A stretch of 26,946 nucleotides of DNA from assembly GCA_900546395.1 (NCBI GenBank), contig URDD01000035.1, forward strand, positions 1-26,946. Reading direction: 5' to 3'. Shown one piece after another: positions 8,094-17,083 of the stretch. Source of the stretch: an uncultured Bacteroidales bacterium (GTDB lineage Bacteria > Bacteroidota > Bacteroidia > Bacteroidales > UBA932). The position numbers and the translations under genes are program-made. How positions within the stretch are numbered: position 1 is the stretch's first letter; each line of letters opens with the position of its first letter. The notes below the pieces were generated by a model. The model did not search any database, was not told where the DNA came from, and was given only the letters and a program-made list of their open reading frames with translations.

Positions 8094-8143
8094 CTGTTTA
8101 AATTTTTGTCATCATAAAAGTTTTTTGAAAAATTTTTAAACAG
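8094..8143. repeat. AT-rich imperfect palindrome upstream of glpK
   Basis: CTGTTTAAATTTTT (8094-8107) is complementary, apart from a two-base bulge, to the stretch 8128-8143 that ends TTTTTAAACAG. It lies about 100 bases before glpK and just upstream of its promoter element. The right arm (AAACAGCTTCTAAAT) is echoed by AAACAGCTTCCAAAT near 454-468, downstream of the sialidase, which hints at a dispersed intergenic element. Confidence 0.4.
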
Positions 8144-8153
8144 CTTCTAAATA

Positions 8154-8161
8154 TATTTTTG
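8154..8161 (+). promoter_or_regulatory. Bacteroidales -7 element for the glp operon
   Basis: TATTTTTG matches TAnnTTTG, 78 bases upstream of the glpK ATG. No clear -33 element at normal spacing. Confidence 0.45.
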
Positions 8162-8238
8162 TAAATTCAGCCTCCATAACCGAAATTGGCGCATGTCAGC
8201 CGGAGTGTGGGGAAGACGTCTCACACAGTTAAAAACAA

Positions 8239-9765
8239 ATGAAAGTTATGGATATTAACACTAATTCACCAGTGCATGAGCAGTATATCCTTGCATTGGA
8301 CCAGGGTACAAGCAGTTCAAGGGCGATAGTTTTCGACAGAACAGGAAAAATACGGTCAGTATCTCAGAAGGAATTTCCTCAGTATTTCCCCAAGCCGGGA
8401 TGGGTGGAGCATAACCCTACGGAAATATGGTCTTCGCAGGCATCTGTCATAGCGGAAGCCATTACGTCAATAGGAATAAACGGCAAGAATATCGCCGGAA
8501 TCGGAATTACCAACCAGAGGGAGACCACAATAGTCTGGGATGCCAGGACAGGTGAGCCTGTTTACAATGCTATAGTATGGCAGGACAGAAGAACTTCGGA
8601 ATACTGTGACTCTCTTAAGGCTGATGGTCTTACCGAGTATATCAGGGAGAGGACGGGGCTGATTGTCGATGCGTATTTCAGCGCCACCAAGGTAAGATGG
8701 ATTCTTGAAAATGTACCTGGTGCGCGGGAGAAAGCAGAGCAGGGGCATTTGCGATTCGGAACAGTGGATACGTGGCTGATATGGATGCTGACCCGCGGCG
8801 AAGTGCATGTTACTGATATGAGCAATGCTTCCAGGACGATGCTTTTCAATATTCACAGCTGCAGATGGGACGAGGATTTGCTGAAACTTTTCTGCATACC
8901 GGCTTCGATGATGCCTGATGTGCGTTCTTCGAGTGAAATATACGGACATACCAAGACTACAATTTTTGCCCATGCCGTTCCGGTGGCCGGTATAGCAGGT
9001 GACCAGCAGGCTGCACTCTTCGGCCAGATGTGTACTGATCCTGGAACAGTGAAGAATACATACGGAACCGGATGTTTCCTGCTTATGAACAGTGGTGAGA
9101 AACCTATCAAATCTGCGAATGACTTGCTTACTACTGTAGCATGGAATGCTTCAGGGAGAATGAATTATGCTCTGGAAGGAAGTATATTTGTGGCAGGTTC
9201 CGTAGTGCAGTGGCTGCGTGACGGGCTTGGTGTCATAAGGTCTTCATCTGAGGTTGAGGCCCTGGCTGCCAGCGTTCCTGACAATGGGGGAGTCTATTTC
9301 GTTCCGGCTCTTACCGGGCTTGGAGCTCCTTACTGGGACCAGTATGCGAAGGGAAGTCTTTACGGTATAACCAGAGGAACGACCGCTGCCCATATAGCCC
9401 GTGCGGCTCTTGAGGGAATAGCTTTCCAGACTATGGATATAGTTAATGCCATGCAGAAGGATTCAGGCATTCCTATAAAGGAACTGAAAGTAGATGGAGG
9501 AGCTTCGCGCAACAATCTTCTTATGCAGTTTCAGGCAGACATACTGGGGATTCCTGTGATTCGTCCTGCCGTCACGGAGACTACGGCTCTTGGAGCGGCT
9601 TATCTTGCCGGCCTTGCAGTAGGATACTGGTCAGGTCTGGATGAGGTGAAGAGCCAGTGGACAGCTGAGTGCAGGTTCGAGCCTTCTGCATCTGCGGAGT
9701 TTGTAGCCCGAGAAAAAGAAGGATGGGCTGAGGCTGTTTCGAGAACACTAACACAAAACAGATAG
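8239..9765 (+). CDS. glpK: Glycerol kinase
   Basis: A 508-residue FGGY-family kinase that phosphorylates glycerol to sn-glycerol-3-phosphate in the cytosol. Near the N terminus, ALDQGTSSSRAIVFD is the phosphate-binding loop. GIGITNQRETTIVWD contains the Arg-Glu glycerol-binding pair. GTVDTWLIW, GIAGDQQAALFGQ (catalytic Asp region) and the C-terminal ATP motif VDGGASRNNLLMQFQADI follow. The protein has about 14 extra residues before the usual YILALDQG start; the ATGs at 8239 and 8248 are both possible. The glpF start lies 4 bases after its stop, and cls overlaps glpF, so the three form a compact operon. All family motifs are intact. Confidence 0.97.
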   Translation: MKVMDINTNSPVHEQYILALDQGTSSSRAIVFDRTGKIRSVSQKEFPQYFPKPGWVEHNPTEIWSSQASVIAEAITSIGINGKNIAGIGITNQRETTIVWDARTGEPVYNAIVWQDRRTSEYCDSLKADGLTEYIRERTGLIVDAYFSATKVRWILENVPGAREKAEQGHLRFGTVDTWLIWMLTRGEVHVTDMSNASRTMLFNIHSCRWDEDLLKLFCIPASMMPDVRSSSEIYGHTKTTIFAHAVPVAGIAGDQQAALFGQMCTDPGTVKNTYGTGCFLLMNSGEKPIKSANDLLTTVAWNASGRMNYALEGSIFVAGSVVQWLRDGLGVIRSSSEVEALAASVPDNGGVYFVPALTGLGAPYWDQYAKGSLYGITRGTTAAHIARAALEGIAFQTMDIVNAMQKDSGIPIKELKVDGGASRNNLLMQFQADILGIPVIRPAVTETTALGAAYLAGLAVGYWSGLDEVKSQWTAECRFEPSASAEFVAREKEGWAEAVSRTLTQNR

Positions 9766-9769
9766 ACCT

Positions 9770-10516
9770 ATGGAACTGACTTTGATGACAAAATGTATTT
9801 TTGAATTCATCGGTACGATGGTACTCATACTTCTCGGTGACGGCGTCGTGGCTTCAAACGCACTGGCGAAGTCAAAGGGCCAGAACGGAGGATGGATAGT
9901 AATAACTATGGCATGGGGTTTTGCCGTCATGTGCGGAGTCTTCATTGCCGGACCATACTCAGGCGCTCATCTCAACCCTGCCGTTTCAATAGGACTCGCT
10001 GCAGCCGGACAGTTTCCGTGGGCTTATGTTCCTGGATATATTGCCGCACAGCTTCTCGGAGGATTTGCCGGTGCCGTGCTTGTCTATATATTCTACAAGG
10101 ATCACTTTGATGCTACAGATGATGCTGAGTCGAAGCTTGCAGTGTTCTGTACGATGCCGGCTATACCCGACAAGTGGAGGAATCTCTTCTGCGAGTTCGT
10201 CGGTACGTGGCTGCTGGTTTTTGTGATATTGGCATTCTCCAATAAGGAAAATACACCTGAACTCGGTATGGGAAGTCTTGGAAGTTTCCCTGTTACAATG
10301 CTTATAATGGCTATAGGCATGTCTCTCGGAGGAGCTACCGGATATGCTATAAATCCGGCCAGAGACCTGCCTCCGCGCATTGCACACGCATTGCTTCCTA
10401 TCAAGGGAAAGAGGGACAGCGGATGGAGCTACAGCTGGGTTCCTGTGCTCGGTCCTGTTTTAGGCGGGGTATTTGCGGCATTGACATATTTGTGTGTATA
10501 TGATTGTGTTATTTGA
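9770..10516 (+). CDS. glpF: Glycerol facilitator (MIP/aquaporin family)
   Basis: A 248-residue MIP-family channel with six membrane segments. The two half-helix motifs are HLNPAVSIG (NPA at residues 69-71) and INPARDLPPR (NPA at 195-197). The Asp directly after NPAR (residue 199) is the usual mark of glycerol facilitators rather than strict water channels. It lies 4 bases after glpK, so uptake and trapping of glycerol are co-expressed. Its TGA stop shares one base with the cls start. Confidence 0.94.
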   Translation: MELTLMTKCIFEFIGTMVLILLGDGVVASNALAKSKGQNGGWIVITMAWGFAVMCGVFIAGPYSGAHLNPAVSIGLAAAGQFPWAYVPGYIAAQLLGGFAGAVLVYIFYKDHFDATDDAESKLAVFCTMPAIPDKWRNLFCEFVGTWLLVFVILAFSNKENTPELGMGSLGSFPVTMLIMAIGMSLGGATGYAINPARDLPPRIAHALLPIKGKRDSGWSYSWVPVLGPVLGGVFAALTYLCVYDCVI

Positions 10517-11955
10517 TGCTTAGTATTTTTACAAACGTCTTTTCGATACTGTATTTTCTGCTGGTAGCGGGAACAATACTTATCATACTTACCGACAATC
10601 AGGATTCGGGGCGTAAAGTTTCCTGGATTCTGGTTATCGGTCTTTTGCCGGTTTTCGGCCTTGTCTGTTACGGCGTTTTCGGTTTCAACTGGCGCAGGGC
10701 GGGCTTTTTCCAAAAGAAGCACAAGAACTTTCTCAAGATGTTCAGTGCCAATGCAGATGACCGGATCAAGACCATGCTTTTCGGCCATTCTGTTGAGGAA
10801 AAAATCCGTCCGGAGTACAGAGAACTGGCCAGACTGCTCGCCAGAGTGGATAAAATCACTGTGAGCGATGACAACGAAATCGAGATAATCACTTCAGGTC
10901 AGAGAAAATTTGAGGCTCTTACCGAGGACTTGCGAAACGCCAAGGATCATATTCACATGGAGTACTTCTATTTCAAGAAAGACGACGGCAGCCGCAAGAT
11001 CAAGGAACTTCTTATGCAGAAGGCCAGGGAAGGGGTGAAGGTAAGGTTCATACACGAGAATATCGCCAATATTGACATAAATCCGCGATATTACAACGAA
11101 ATGAAAAAGGCCGGAGTCGAGGTGGTCCCTTTCACCAGTACGCGTATTACCCATCTGACGATAGGAGCCCAGCTTAACTACAGAGATCACAGGAAGATAG
11201 TCGTTATAGACGGTAAGATAGGGTATTCCGGAGGAATGAACATCAGCGATGATTATTTTATCCGTTGGAGGGATACTCACATGAGGATTACGGGAGAGGC
11301 GGTGTCAAGCCTGCAGTATAGTTTCCTCAATTCGTTCGTGAGTTCCGGAGGAGTGATTGAAAAGGATCTCAGGCGTTATTTTCCGGAGCATATAAAGGTA
11401 TCTCCTGCCACTCTCATGCAGATTGTTCCGGACGAGCCTGACAACCTCTGGCCCGTACTCCAGATGGGAGCGGTCTGGGCAGTCCAGCATACCAGCAGGT
11501 ATATTTACATTCAGACCCCGTATTTTGTACCCCCGGAGCCTCTTCTCCAGGCCTTGAAATCAGCTGCTCTCAAAGGGGCTGACGTGCGTATTATGATACC
11601 GGAAAAGGCTGATTTGAGCTATATGGGCCCGGCAAACAGGTCCTTTTATGGCGAATGCCTTCAGGCCGGTATCCGGATTTATGAGAAGACAGGAAACTTC
11701 ATTCACTCCAAGACTCTTGTGTCGGACGACTACCTTTCCATTCTTGGGTCGGCCAATATGGATTACCGCAGTTTCGAAATCAATTATGAGATAAATACTT
11801 ATATCTATGACGAAAAGGTGGCGCGGGAGAACCGCGATATTTTCCTGAAGGATATGCAGCAATGTAAGGAGTTTACTTACAGCCAGTGGAAGAAGACCAA
11901 ATGGTATATGCGTATCCTCCAGTCAATCATACGCCTTTTCGCCCCGCTTCTGTAG
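10516..11955 (+). CDS. cls: Cardiolipin synthase (phospholipase D family)
   Basis: A 479-residue inner-membrane enzyme that joins two phosphatidylglycerols to make cardiolipin and glycerol. Two N-terminal membrane segments (FSILYFLLVAGTILIIL and WILVIGLLPVFGLVCYGVFG) precede two PLD phosphodiesterase motifs: HRKIVVIDGKIGYSGG (His225) and HSKTLVSDDYLSILGSANMD (His397). The ATG at 10516 shares its A with the glpF TGA stop, so translation is probably coupled; a TTG 12 bases upstream is possible but less likely. Its place after glpK-glpF is metabolically coherent: glycerol-3-phosphate feeds phosphatidylglycerol, and the glycerol released by cardiolipin synthesis can be re-phosphorylated. Confidence 0.93.
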   Translation: MLSIFTNVFSILYFLLVAGTILIILTDNQDSGRKVSWILVIGLLPVFGLVCYGVFGFNWRRAGFFQKKHKNFLKMFSANADDRIKTMLFGHSVEEKIRPEYRELARLLARVDKITVSDDNEIEIITSGQRKFEALTEDLRNAKDHIHMEYFYFKKDDGSRKIKELLMQKAREGVKVRFIHENIANIDINPRYYNEMKKAGVEVVPFTSTRITHLTIGAQLNYRDHRKIVVIDGKIGYSGGMNISDDYFIRWRDTHMRITGEAVSSLQYSFLNSFVSSGGVIEKDLRRYFPEHIKVSPATLMQIVPDEPDNLWPVLQMGAVWAVQHTSRYIYIQTPYFVPPEPLLQALKSAALKGADVRIMIPEKADLSYMGPANRSFYGECLQAGIRIYEKTGNFIHSKTLVSDDYLSILGSANMDYRSFEINYEINTYIYDEKVARENRDIFLKDMQQCKEFTYSQWKKTKWYMRILQSIIRLFAPLL

Positions 11956-11962
11956 TTAAGGT

Positions 11963-11995
11963 ATATATAAATGCTATTTAAGCCCGTTTATATAT
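11963..11995. terminator. AT-rich hairpin between cls and the LytTR regulator
   Basis: ATATATAAA (11963-11971) pairs with TTTATATAT (11987-11995) between the convergent ends of cls and the response regulator, and overlaps the last codons of the latter. The stem is weak and A/T only, so its role as a terminator is uncertain. Confidence 0.3.
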
Positions 11996-12690
11996 GCCTG
12001 CAGAAAGCCTCTTCTTGTGTCGCTGACAGGGAGGACAGTGCTGTCATCAAGAGTTACGGACAACCTTTCTACTGTGACAGCCATTTTCATATTTACTATA
12101 TAGGATCTGTGGATTTGAATGAAGTTTTTCGGAAGAGTCTCGTTTATCTGCTTTAAAGTCATATGGGTCAGAAACGGTTCTCCGGATACACGGTATATTT
12201 TCAGGTATTCATTCTGGCCTTCTATGAACCGGATATCGTCACATTCGATACGCAGGAATTTGTGGTCGCATTTCAGATACAGTACATTTGCCTCTCCGCT
12301 TTCACAGCTGCCGGCTATCTGGTTCTGAAGAAGAGTCCACTGCCTGTAAGCCTTTTCCGCAGTGCGATGGAAATCTTCGCTTCCGTAGGGCTTGAGCAGA
12401 TAGTCAAGAGCGTTGACTTTGTAGCTTTCTACTGCGTATTCCGGATATGCGGTTACAAATATGACCATAGGGGGATTGTCAAGCGTACGGATGAAATCAA
12501 GACCATTGATATCAGGCATGTTGATGTCAATATATACAAGATCCACATCATAATTCAGCAAAGCCCTCCTTGCCGTCTCTGCGTTGTGGCATGAGGCTAC
12601 AAGTTCCAGAAACGGAAACTTAAGGACATTCTTTTTCAGTTTGTTCAGAGCCAGCGGCTCGTCATCTACAATTATGCAGCGTATTTTCAT
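11974..12690 (-). CDS. LytTR-family response regulator
   Basis: A 238-residue AgrA/LytR-type transcription regulator. The receiver domain (1-120) has the acidic pair DDEP at 9-12, the phospho-acceptor Asp55 in LVYIDINMPDING, the switch Thr in FVTAYPEYAV and the conserved Lys in LLKPYG. The C-terminal LytTR DNA-binding domain covers about 140-235 (FLRIECDDIRFIEGQNEYLKI, then the FIQIHRSYIVN motif). Its ATG overlaps the end of the histidine kinase by 4 bases, so they are a translationally coupled two-component pair. The targets are unknown; the adjacent TonB-receptor-like gene, transcribed in the same direction, is the obvious candidate. Confidence 0.92.
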   Translation of the reverse strand: MKIRCIIVDDEPLALNKLKKNVLKFPFLELVASCHNAETARRALLNYDVDLVYIDINMPDINGLDFIRTLDNPPMVIFVTAYPEYAVESYKVNALDYLLKPYGSEDFHRTAEKAYRQWTLLQNQIAGSCESGEANVLYLKCDHKFLRIECDDIRFIEGQNEYLKIYRVSGEPFLTHMTLKQINETLPKNFIQIHRSYIVNMKMAVTVERLSVTLDDSTVLPVSDTRRGFLQAYINGLK

Positions 12691-13766
12691 CGGCCAGGGA
12701 TTATCAAAGTTACAGAGTATATGTCGTCATTTATATCGATATGAAGAGAATAGTCTTCTCCGTAAAGCAGCTCCAGACGCCGTCTGACGTTTGAAAGACC
12801 TACCCCGCCTTCAATATCAGCTTGTTTTTTTACCGGTATCGTATTGGTACAGCTGAAGAATACTTTTCCGTTCATTTCACAAAGTTTTATATTGATTTTC
12901 GTCTCCTGTTCATAACTGACTCCGTGCTTGAATGCATTTTCGATAAAAGATATGAACAGAAGCGGAGGTATATGGATGCTCGGTGAGAATTGGTCCGGAA
13001 TGTCCAGACTGATTTTGACTATGTCCTTGACATATCTCATTTTCATAAGGGCCACATAGCTGGAAATGAATCTGGTTTCAGAGGCAAGGCTTGTTATGGG
13101 TTTTTCGCTCTCATATAGTACGTATCTCATAAGATAAGACAGTTCCAGAATCATATCCTGGGCTTCCTTGATATTTTCATCCGCCAGTTCATGTATGTTG
13201 TTCAGGACATTCATCAGAAAGTGCGGACTGATCTGCTGTTTAAGGTATTTAAGCTCCTCCTGAAGGCGTTTGTTTTCCAGTTCTTTCCTTTTCTCCTGCT
13301 CGCGGTTATATGTAAATGTCAGAGATATTGCTGCATTTAAACCGATAGTCAGTGCTGCAAGCATGCTATTGAACAGAAGAGGTAGCGGCAGGGGCGGAGG
13401 AGGCATGCGTCTTGGCATGTCTGTCTCAGGGGGCATTTGCTGTTCTCTGGCATATCGGTGAGATTGTCTTAAGATGGAGTGCTGCAAGCCTCCGTATGCT
13501 GCGAGAATAAGAATGACCGTCACCACGTAGAGTTTCATCCTTCCTCTTTTTAAAAACCGAGGTATTAGAAAACTGTTATGGAAGATAAATATTACAATAA
13601 GGGGGACCATTCCTGTCCACCATCTTATTACAGGCTTCCAATTGAAGACTGAATAGTTTATGTATTGTGACAATTCAAGCACAACCGGAAGAACTGCAAT
13701 AGAGAGCCATATTGCAGCATACAGGATTCTTTCCTGCCATATTGAACTTAGATGTCTGCGTATCAT
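12687..13766 (-). CDS. LytS/YehU-type sensor histidine kinase
   Basis: A 359-residue membrane kinase. Four predicted membrane segments (about 16-35, 49-70, 79-97 and 131-152) are followed by a coiled linker and the His_kinase (PF06580) domain. The phospho-acceptor is His182 in LKQQISPHFLMNVLNNI. The HATPase part holds PPLLFISFIENAFKHG and GVGLSNVRRRLELLYG (G box). Between membrane segments 3 and 4 is an unusual proline- and methionine-rich loop (about 111-130) with a run of four prolines; by topology it should face the periplasm. The pairing with the LytTR regulator by a 4-base overlap is clear. The signal sensed is unknown. Confidence 0.9.
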   Translation of the reverse strand: MIRRHLSSIWQERILYAAIWLSIAVLPVVLELSQYINYSVFNWKPVIRWWTGMVPLIVIFIFHNSFLIPRFLKRGRMKLYVVTVILILAAYGGLQHSILRQSHRYAREQQMPPETDMPRRMPPPPLPLPLLFNSMLAALTIGLNAAISLTFTYNREQEKRKELENKRLQEELKYLKQQISPHFLMNVLNNIHELADENIKEAQDMILELSYLMRYVLYESEKPITSLASETRFISSYVALMKMRYVKDIVKISLDIPDQFSPSIHIPPLLFISFIENAFKHGVSYEQETKINIKLCEMNGKVFFSCTNTIPVKKQADIEGGVGLSNVRRRLELLYGEDYSLHIDINDDIYSVTLIIPGR

Positions 13767-13882
13767 AAAAATATCCTCTAAGTTACCATATTAATTCAGA
13801 AATTCTTTTATGAAGGAAAATTTAAATAATACCTGCATCAGAATTGAATAAGATTTCTGATTGTCTGTCTTATAATTATGGA

Positions 13883-16870
13883 CTACATAGGGGGCGGCCC
13901 TCCTGCAGGACCGCCAGGAGGAGGACCTCCGAATCCTCTCGGACCATCTTTCCGTTTGCCGTTGAATGTTCCGAACCGGTATGTGAACGAAAGCATTATA
14001 TAACGTCCGAGCGTGTTGTTGCGGACCTCTTGATGATAGTTGCTGGCATCTGTCACCATAAGATTCTTTACCTGATTCAGTATGTCGTACGCCCGCAAAG
14101 ATATAGTAGCTCTTTTCTTGAATACGAGCTGGGATATTTCAGCATTGAGAATGAATTCCGGTTTCTGATATGTCGAGTAGCCCCTGTACCAGTTGTAATT
14201 TATATCGCCCGTAATATCCATTCCGAACGGAAGGGTCCAGTTCATCTCGAAAGAGATGCTGTTGTTCCAGGTGGTATTTGCATTGGCAGACTTCATAGTG
14301 TACCAGGATTTGGATACATTTGTCCGTCCTCCGGCAATAAGCTCTACAAAATCATTTCTGTAAGTCAAACGGAGCATTTCCATTATGCTCATAGTCCTGA
14401 TTCTGTTAGTGGTAAAATTATCCGTACGGCTCAAGTCAGGATAGTCTTCTTTGAAGGCGTCGTATTTGAATTCAGAGTTTTCGGCATCATAATATTTATC
14501 AGAATCAAAAGATGACGTTCCGATATATGATGTTGACCTGCCGTATTTTGCATTTGTCATTGACATTAACGAAAAATTTGACTTGGCTATAGGAGAATTG
14601 ACTGTCACCATGGCATTCAAAGAGCTGCTTGCAGGCCCGTTTACCGGTACTGAATACTGTGCACCTGATGTGTCATACCATTGCGCGTTTGTAATGGCAT
14701 TCCGGACAATGCTTCCATTGATGTGTGCATTTACCGAAGTGTATGTCTTCTTATTTGTATATCTGAACATTCCGCGGAGATTATGGCTGAAATACGGTTC
14801 AAGATACGGGTTTCCGAAAGATATGTTCAGAGGATCCGTATTGTCAGGGACCGGCATCAGCTGTGATGTCGATGGTTGTGATGTCCTGCCGTCGTAGAAT
14901 ATTATCAGATGAGTGTTGTCATTTACCATGTATCTCAGTCTTGCGGAAGGAGACCAGTTGGTCACGTTACTGTCGTATGTCTTCCCGTTTGTCTCATTGT
15001 GTGTGTTCGCAGGATTTATTTGGGCGCCGAGCTGGGCATTGAGTTTGTCTGTCTGCCAGGTCAGGCTCGCTCCGGCTCTCTGGTTGACATACCTGTTCTG
15101 TACCGAGCTTGAGTATTTGGAGTCGGGTGATTCTCCGTCCGGATAGTAGGTCAGAGCTGATGTGTTCATGTCAATATCGGTATTTCCGCTATTGAAAGTG
15201 TTTTTCCAGCTTTTGTTGCCGCTCCATGCATATTCGTAGTTAGCCTCAAGGAAAAGATGTTCCGTCAGAGGTTCTGTATATACAACGCGCCCGCTTAATG
15301 ACGAGCCGTCTGAATGTTGGTCATATCTCTGATTGACAATTTCATTTTCATAGTCGCTGTTTCCATCAATATCAGTGCGGGTCAGAGACTGGTTGAAACC
15401 ATTCGTCAGATTGTTGCTGAAATCGTAGTCTAACATTGCTGACAATGTCCTTCCTGCCTTTCCGAGGCGTTGCCCGAAGAAAAGTTTTCCGCTTGCTGTC
15501 CAGTTCTTGTTACTTCCGGTGTTGTCTTTGAAACCGCTGTTGGCAAAAGATGTTTCAGTTCCGTCATATGAATATGTTGAAAAATCAGAATGCTCGGAGA
15601 ATGAGCCTTTTCCGAAATTGAACTGAGGCTCGAACATTATGAATGTGTTTTCTGAGAACTTGTGCTCAAGTCTGAGTCCGAAGCGGTGTCCCTGTGAGTC
15701 AGTAGTACTGGATCCGTTGTTGTCATTGACCAGCCTGCTGCCGTCTTCCATAAAAGTGGTTTTGGTACTTGTCTCTTCTACATAGTTTGATGAACCGTTG
15801 AATAGGTAGTTGCCAGACAGTACCATTCTGTCATCGAACAGATCCCATGATCCATTGATTCCTCCCATCAGGGAACTGGTGATTCCGTTATTGTTTCCGA
15901 AAGGATTAATACCTTGTCCCATTCCTCCGCTTCCTCTCATTCCCTGCATCATGTTTCCAGCAAGGTCATTGAATCCGCGGTTGTTTGTATTGTTGGTATT
16001 CAGGATTATGCTCAATTGGCTGTTTTCCTTGAAATTGCCTATGATTCCTGCACCCTGGTATCTCCATCCGTCCCCCGAAAAAGTCGTTTCTTCCGTGTAA
16101 TATCCTTTATCCGGGACATCGTGACCGCCACCGGCCATTAAGTTGCCGAACCATCCGTTCATTTTTCCTTTATAGATGGAAAGGTCAATGACAGTTTCCT
16201 CCTGCCCGTCATCTATACCGGTGAATCTCGCCTGTTCAGACTTTTTTTCGACGACTTTTACTTTTTCTACGAGGTTTGCCGGAATATTCTTTGTCGCTAA
16301 CTGAGGGTCATCAAGGAAGAAAGTCTTTCCGTCAATAGTTATCTTGCTTATTGTCTCACCGTTTGCCGTTACTGTTCCGTCAGAAGAAACTTCCACTCCT
16401 GGCAGTTTCTTCAAAAGGTCCTCCAGCATGTCATTGTCTGTTGTCTTGAAAGATGATGCATTGTATTCAATGGTATCTTTCTTTACTATGATAGGATTTC
16501 CGGCAGCAGATACGCTTGCAGCCTCGATAAGTTCTGCATCGATCTTCATTTTTATTGTCCCAAGGTCAAGAGCCTTGTTTATGACTATTTCCTTAAGGTA
16601 TGTTTCATATCCCACCAATTCGGCTTTCAGAATATAATTTCCGCTTTTTATGCCAGATATTACAGCCAGGCCGTTGTTGTCGCTAAGAACATATTCTGAT
16701 GCCTTTTCACTTCCGTCCGGTGTCAGGGAAACTGTGGCGAAAGCGACGGGTTCTCCTGAGGTGCCGTCAGCCAGTTTCATTGTTACCGGAAAAGTATTTT
16801 GGGCATAAGCCCCTGATGAAGCCAGAAAGAATAATATGGCAGGAATTATTGTCCTCTGTCTCTGTTTCAT
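13883..16870 (-). CDS. TonB-dependent-receptor-like outer-membrane beta-barrel protein
   Basis: A 995-residue outer-membrane protein. The ATG at 16870 is chosen because it directly opens a Sec signal peptide ending GAYAQ; an in-frame ATG at 16900 only adds hydrophilic residues. After the signal comes a carboxypeptidase-regulatory-like beta-sandwich (about 27-110; GEPVAFATVSL, SGNYILKAELVGYETY). A plug-like domain follows (KLPGVEVSSDGTVTANG, IDGKTFFLDDP), then a long OMP_b-brl_3-type barrel. The last barrel strand (YIMLSFTYRFGTF) is followed by a Gly/Pro-rich tail of about 28 residues ending GGPPPM, so the protein does not end on the usual aromatic residue. It has no SusD partner, so it is not a classical SusCD pair. 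It is codirectional with the LytS/LytTR pair. Confidence 0.85.
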   Translation of the reverse strand: MKQRQRTIIPAILFFLASSGAYAQNTFPVTMKLADGTSGEPVAFATVSLTPDGSEKASEYVLSDNNGLAVISGIKSGNYILKAELVGYETYLKEIVINKALDLGTIKMKIDAELIEAASVSAAGNPIIVKKDTIEYNASSFKTTDNDMLEDLLKKLPGVEVSSDGTVTANGETISKITIDGKTFFLDDPQLATKNIPANLVEKVKVVEKKSEQARFTGIDDGQEETVIDLSIYKGKMNGWFGNLMAGGGHDVPDKGYYTEETTFSGDGWRYQGAGIIGNFKENSQLSIILNTNNTNNRGFNDLAGNMMQGMRGSGGMGQGINPFGNNNGITSSLMGGINGSWDLFDDRMVLSGNYLFNGSSNYVEETSTKTTFMEDGSRLVNDNNGSSTTDSQGHRFGLRLEHKFSENTFIMFEPQFNFGKGSFSEHSDFSTYSYDGTETSFANSGFKDNTGSNKNWTASGKLFFGQRLGKAGRTLSAMLDYDFSNNLTNGFNQSLTRTDIDGNSDYENEIVNQRYDQHSDGSSLSGRVVYTEPLTEHLFLEANYEYAWSGNKSWKNTFNSGNTDIDMNTSALTYYPDGESPDSKYSSSVQNRYVNQRAGASLTWQTDKLNAQLGAQINPANTHNETNGKTYDSNVTNWSPSARLRYMVNDNTHLIIFYDGRTSQPSTSQLMPVPDNTDPLNISFGNPYLEPYFSHNLRGMFRYTNKKTYTSVNAHINGSIVRNAITNAQWYDTSGAQYSVPVNGPASSSLNAMVTVNSPIAKSNFSLMSMTNAKYGRSTSYIGTSSFDSDKYYDAENSEFKYDAFKEDYPDLSRTDNFTTNRIRTMSIMEMLRLTYRNDFVELIAGGRTNVSKSWYTMKSANANTTWNNSISFEMNWTLPFGMDITGDINYNWYRGYSTYQKPEFILNAEISQLVFKKRATISLRAYDILNQVKNLMVTDASNYHQEVRNNTLGRYIMLSFTYRFGTFNGKRKDGPRGFGGPPPGGPAGGPPPM

Positions 16871-17026
16871 ATTGTATCCTTCATTTATTTTCTGATGCAA
16901 AATAAAACAGTAGCGTCCGAGGTGTCAATTTATTTCTGTCAAAGGGTGAAAAACGGAGGTGAATCCTGTTTACCGTCGGTTTCCGGGCTTTCGTTGATTT
17001 GTATGTGCTTGTTTTCTGCTGTTTTA

Positions 17027-17034
17027 TACATTTG
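17027..17034 (+). promoter_or_regulatory. Bacteroidales -7 element for the carbohydrate-binding-domain pseudogene
   Basis: TACATTTG matches TAnnTTTG, 50 bases before the ATG at 17084. The promoter may thus survive although the reading frame is broken. Confidence 0.4.
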
Positions 17035-17083
17035 TGATAAAGTTTGGCGGCTGAATTTTAGTAGCACACAAAATTGTATTGAA

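Noticed and set aside
13844..14515. Long rightward open frame opposite the receptor gene
   Set aside because: It lies wholly antisense to a well-supported gene, has no recognisable pattern and no promoter element; it is a shadow frame.
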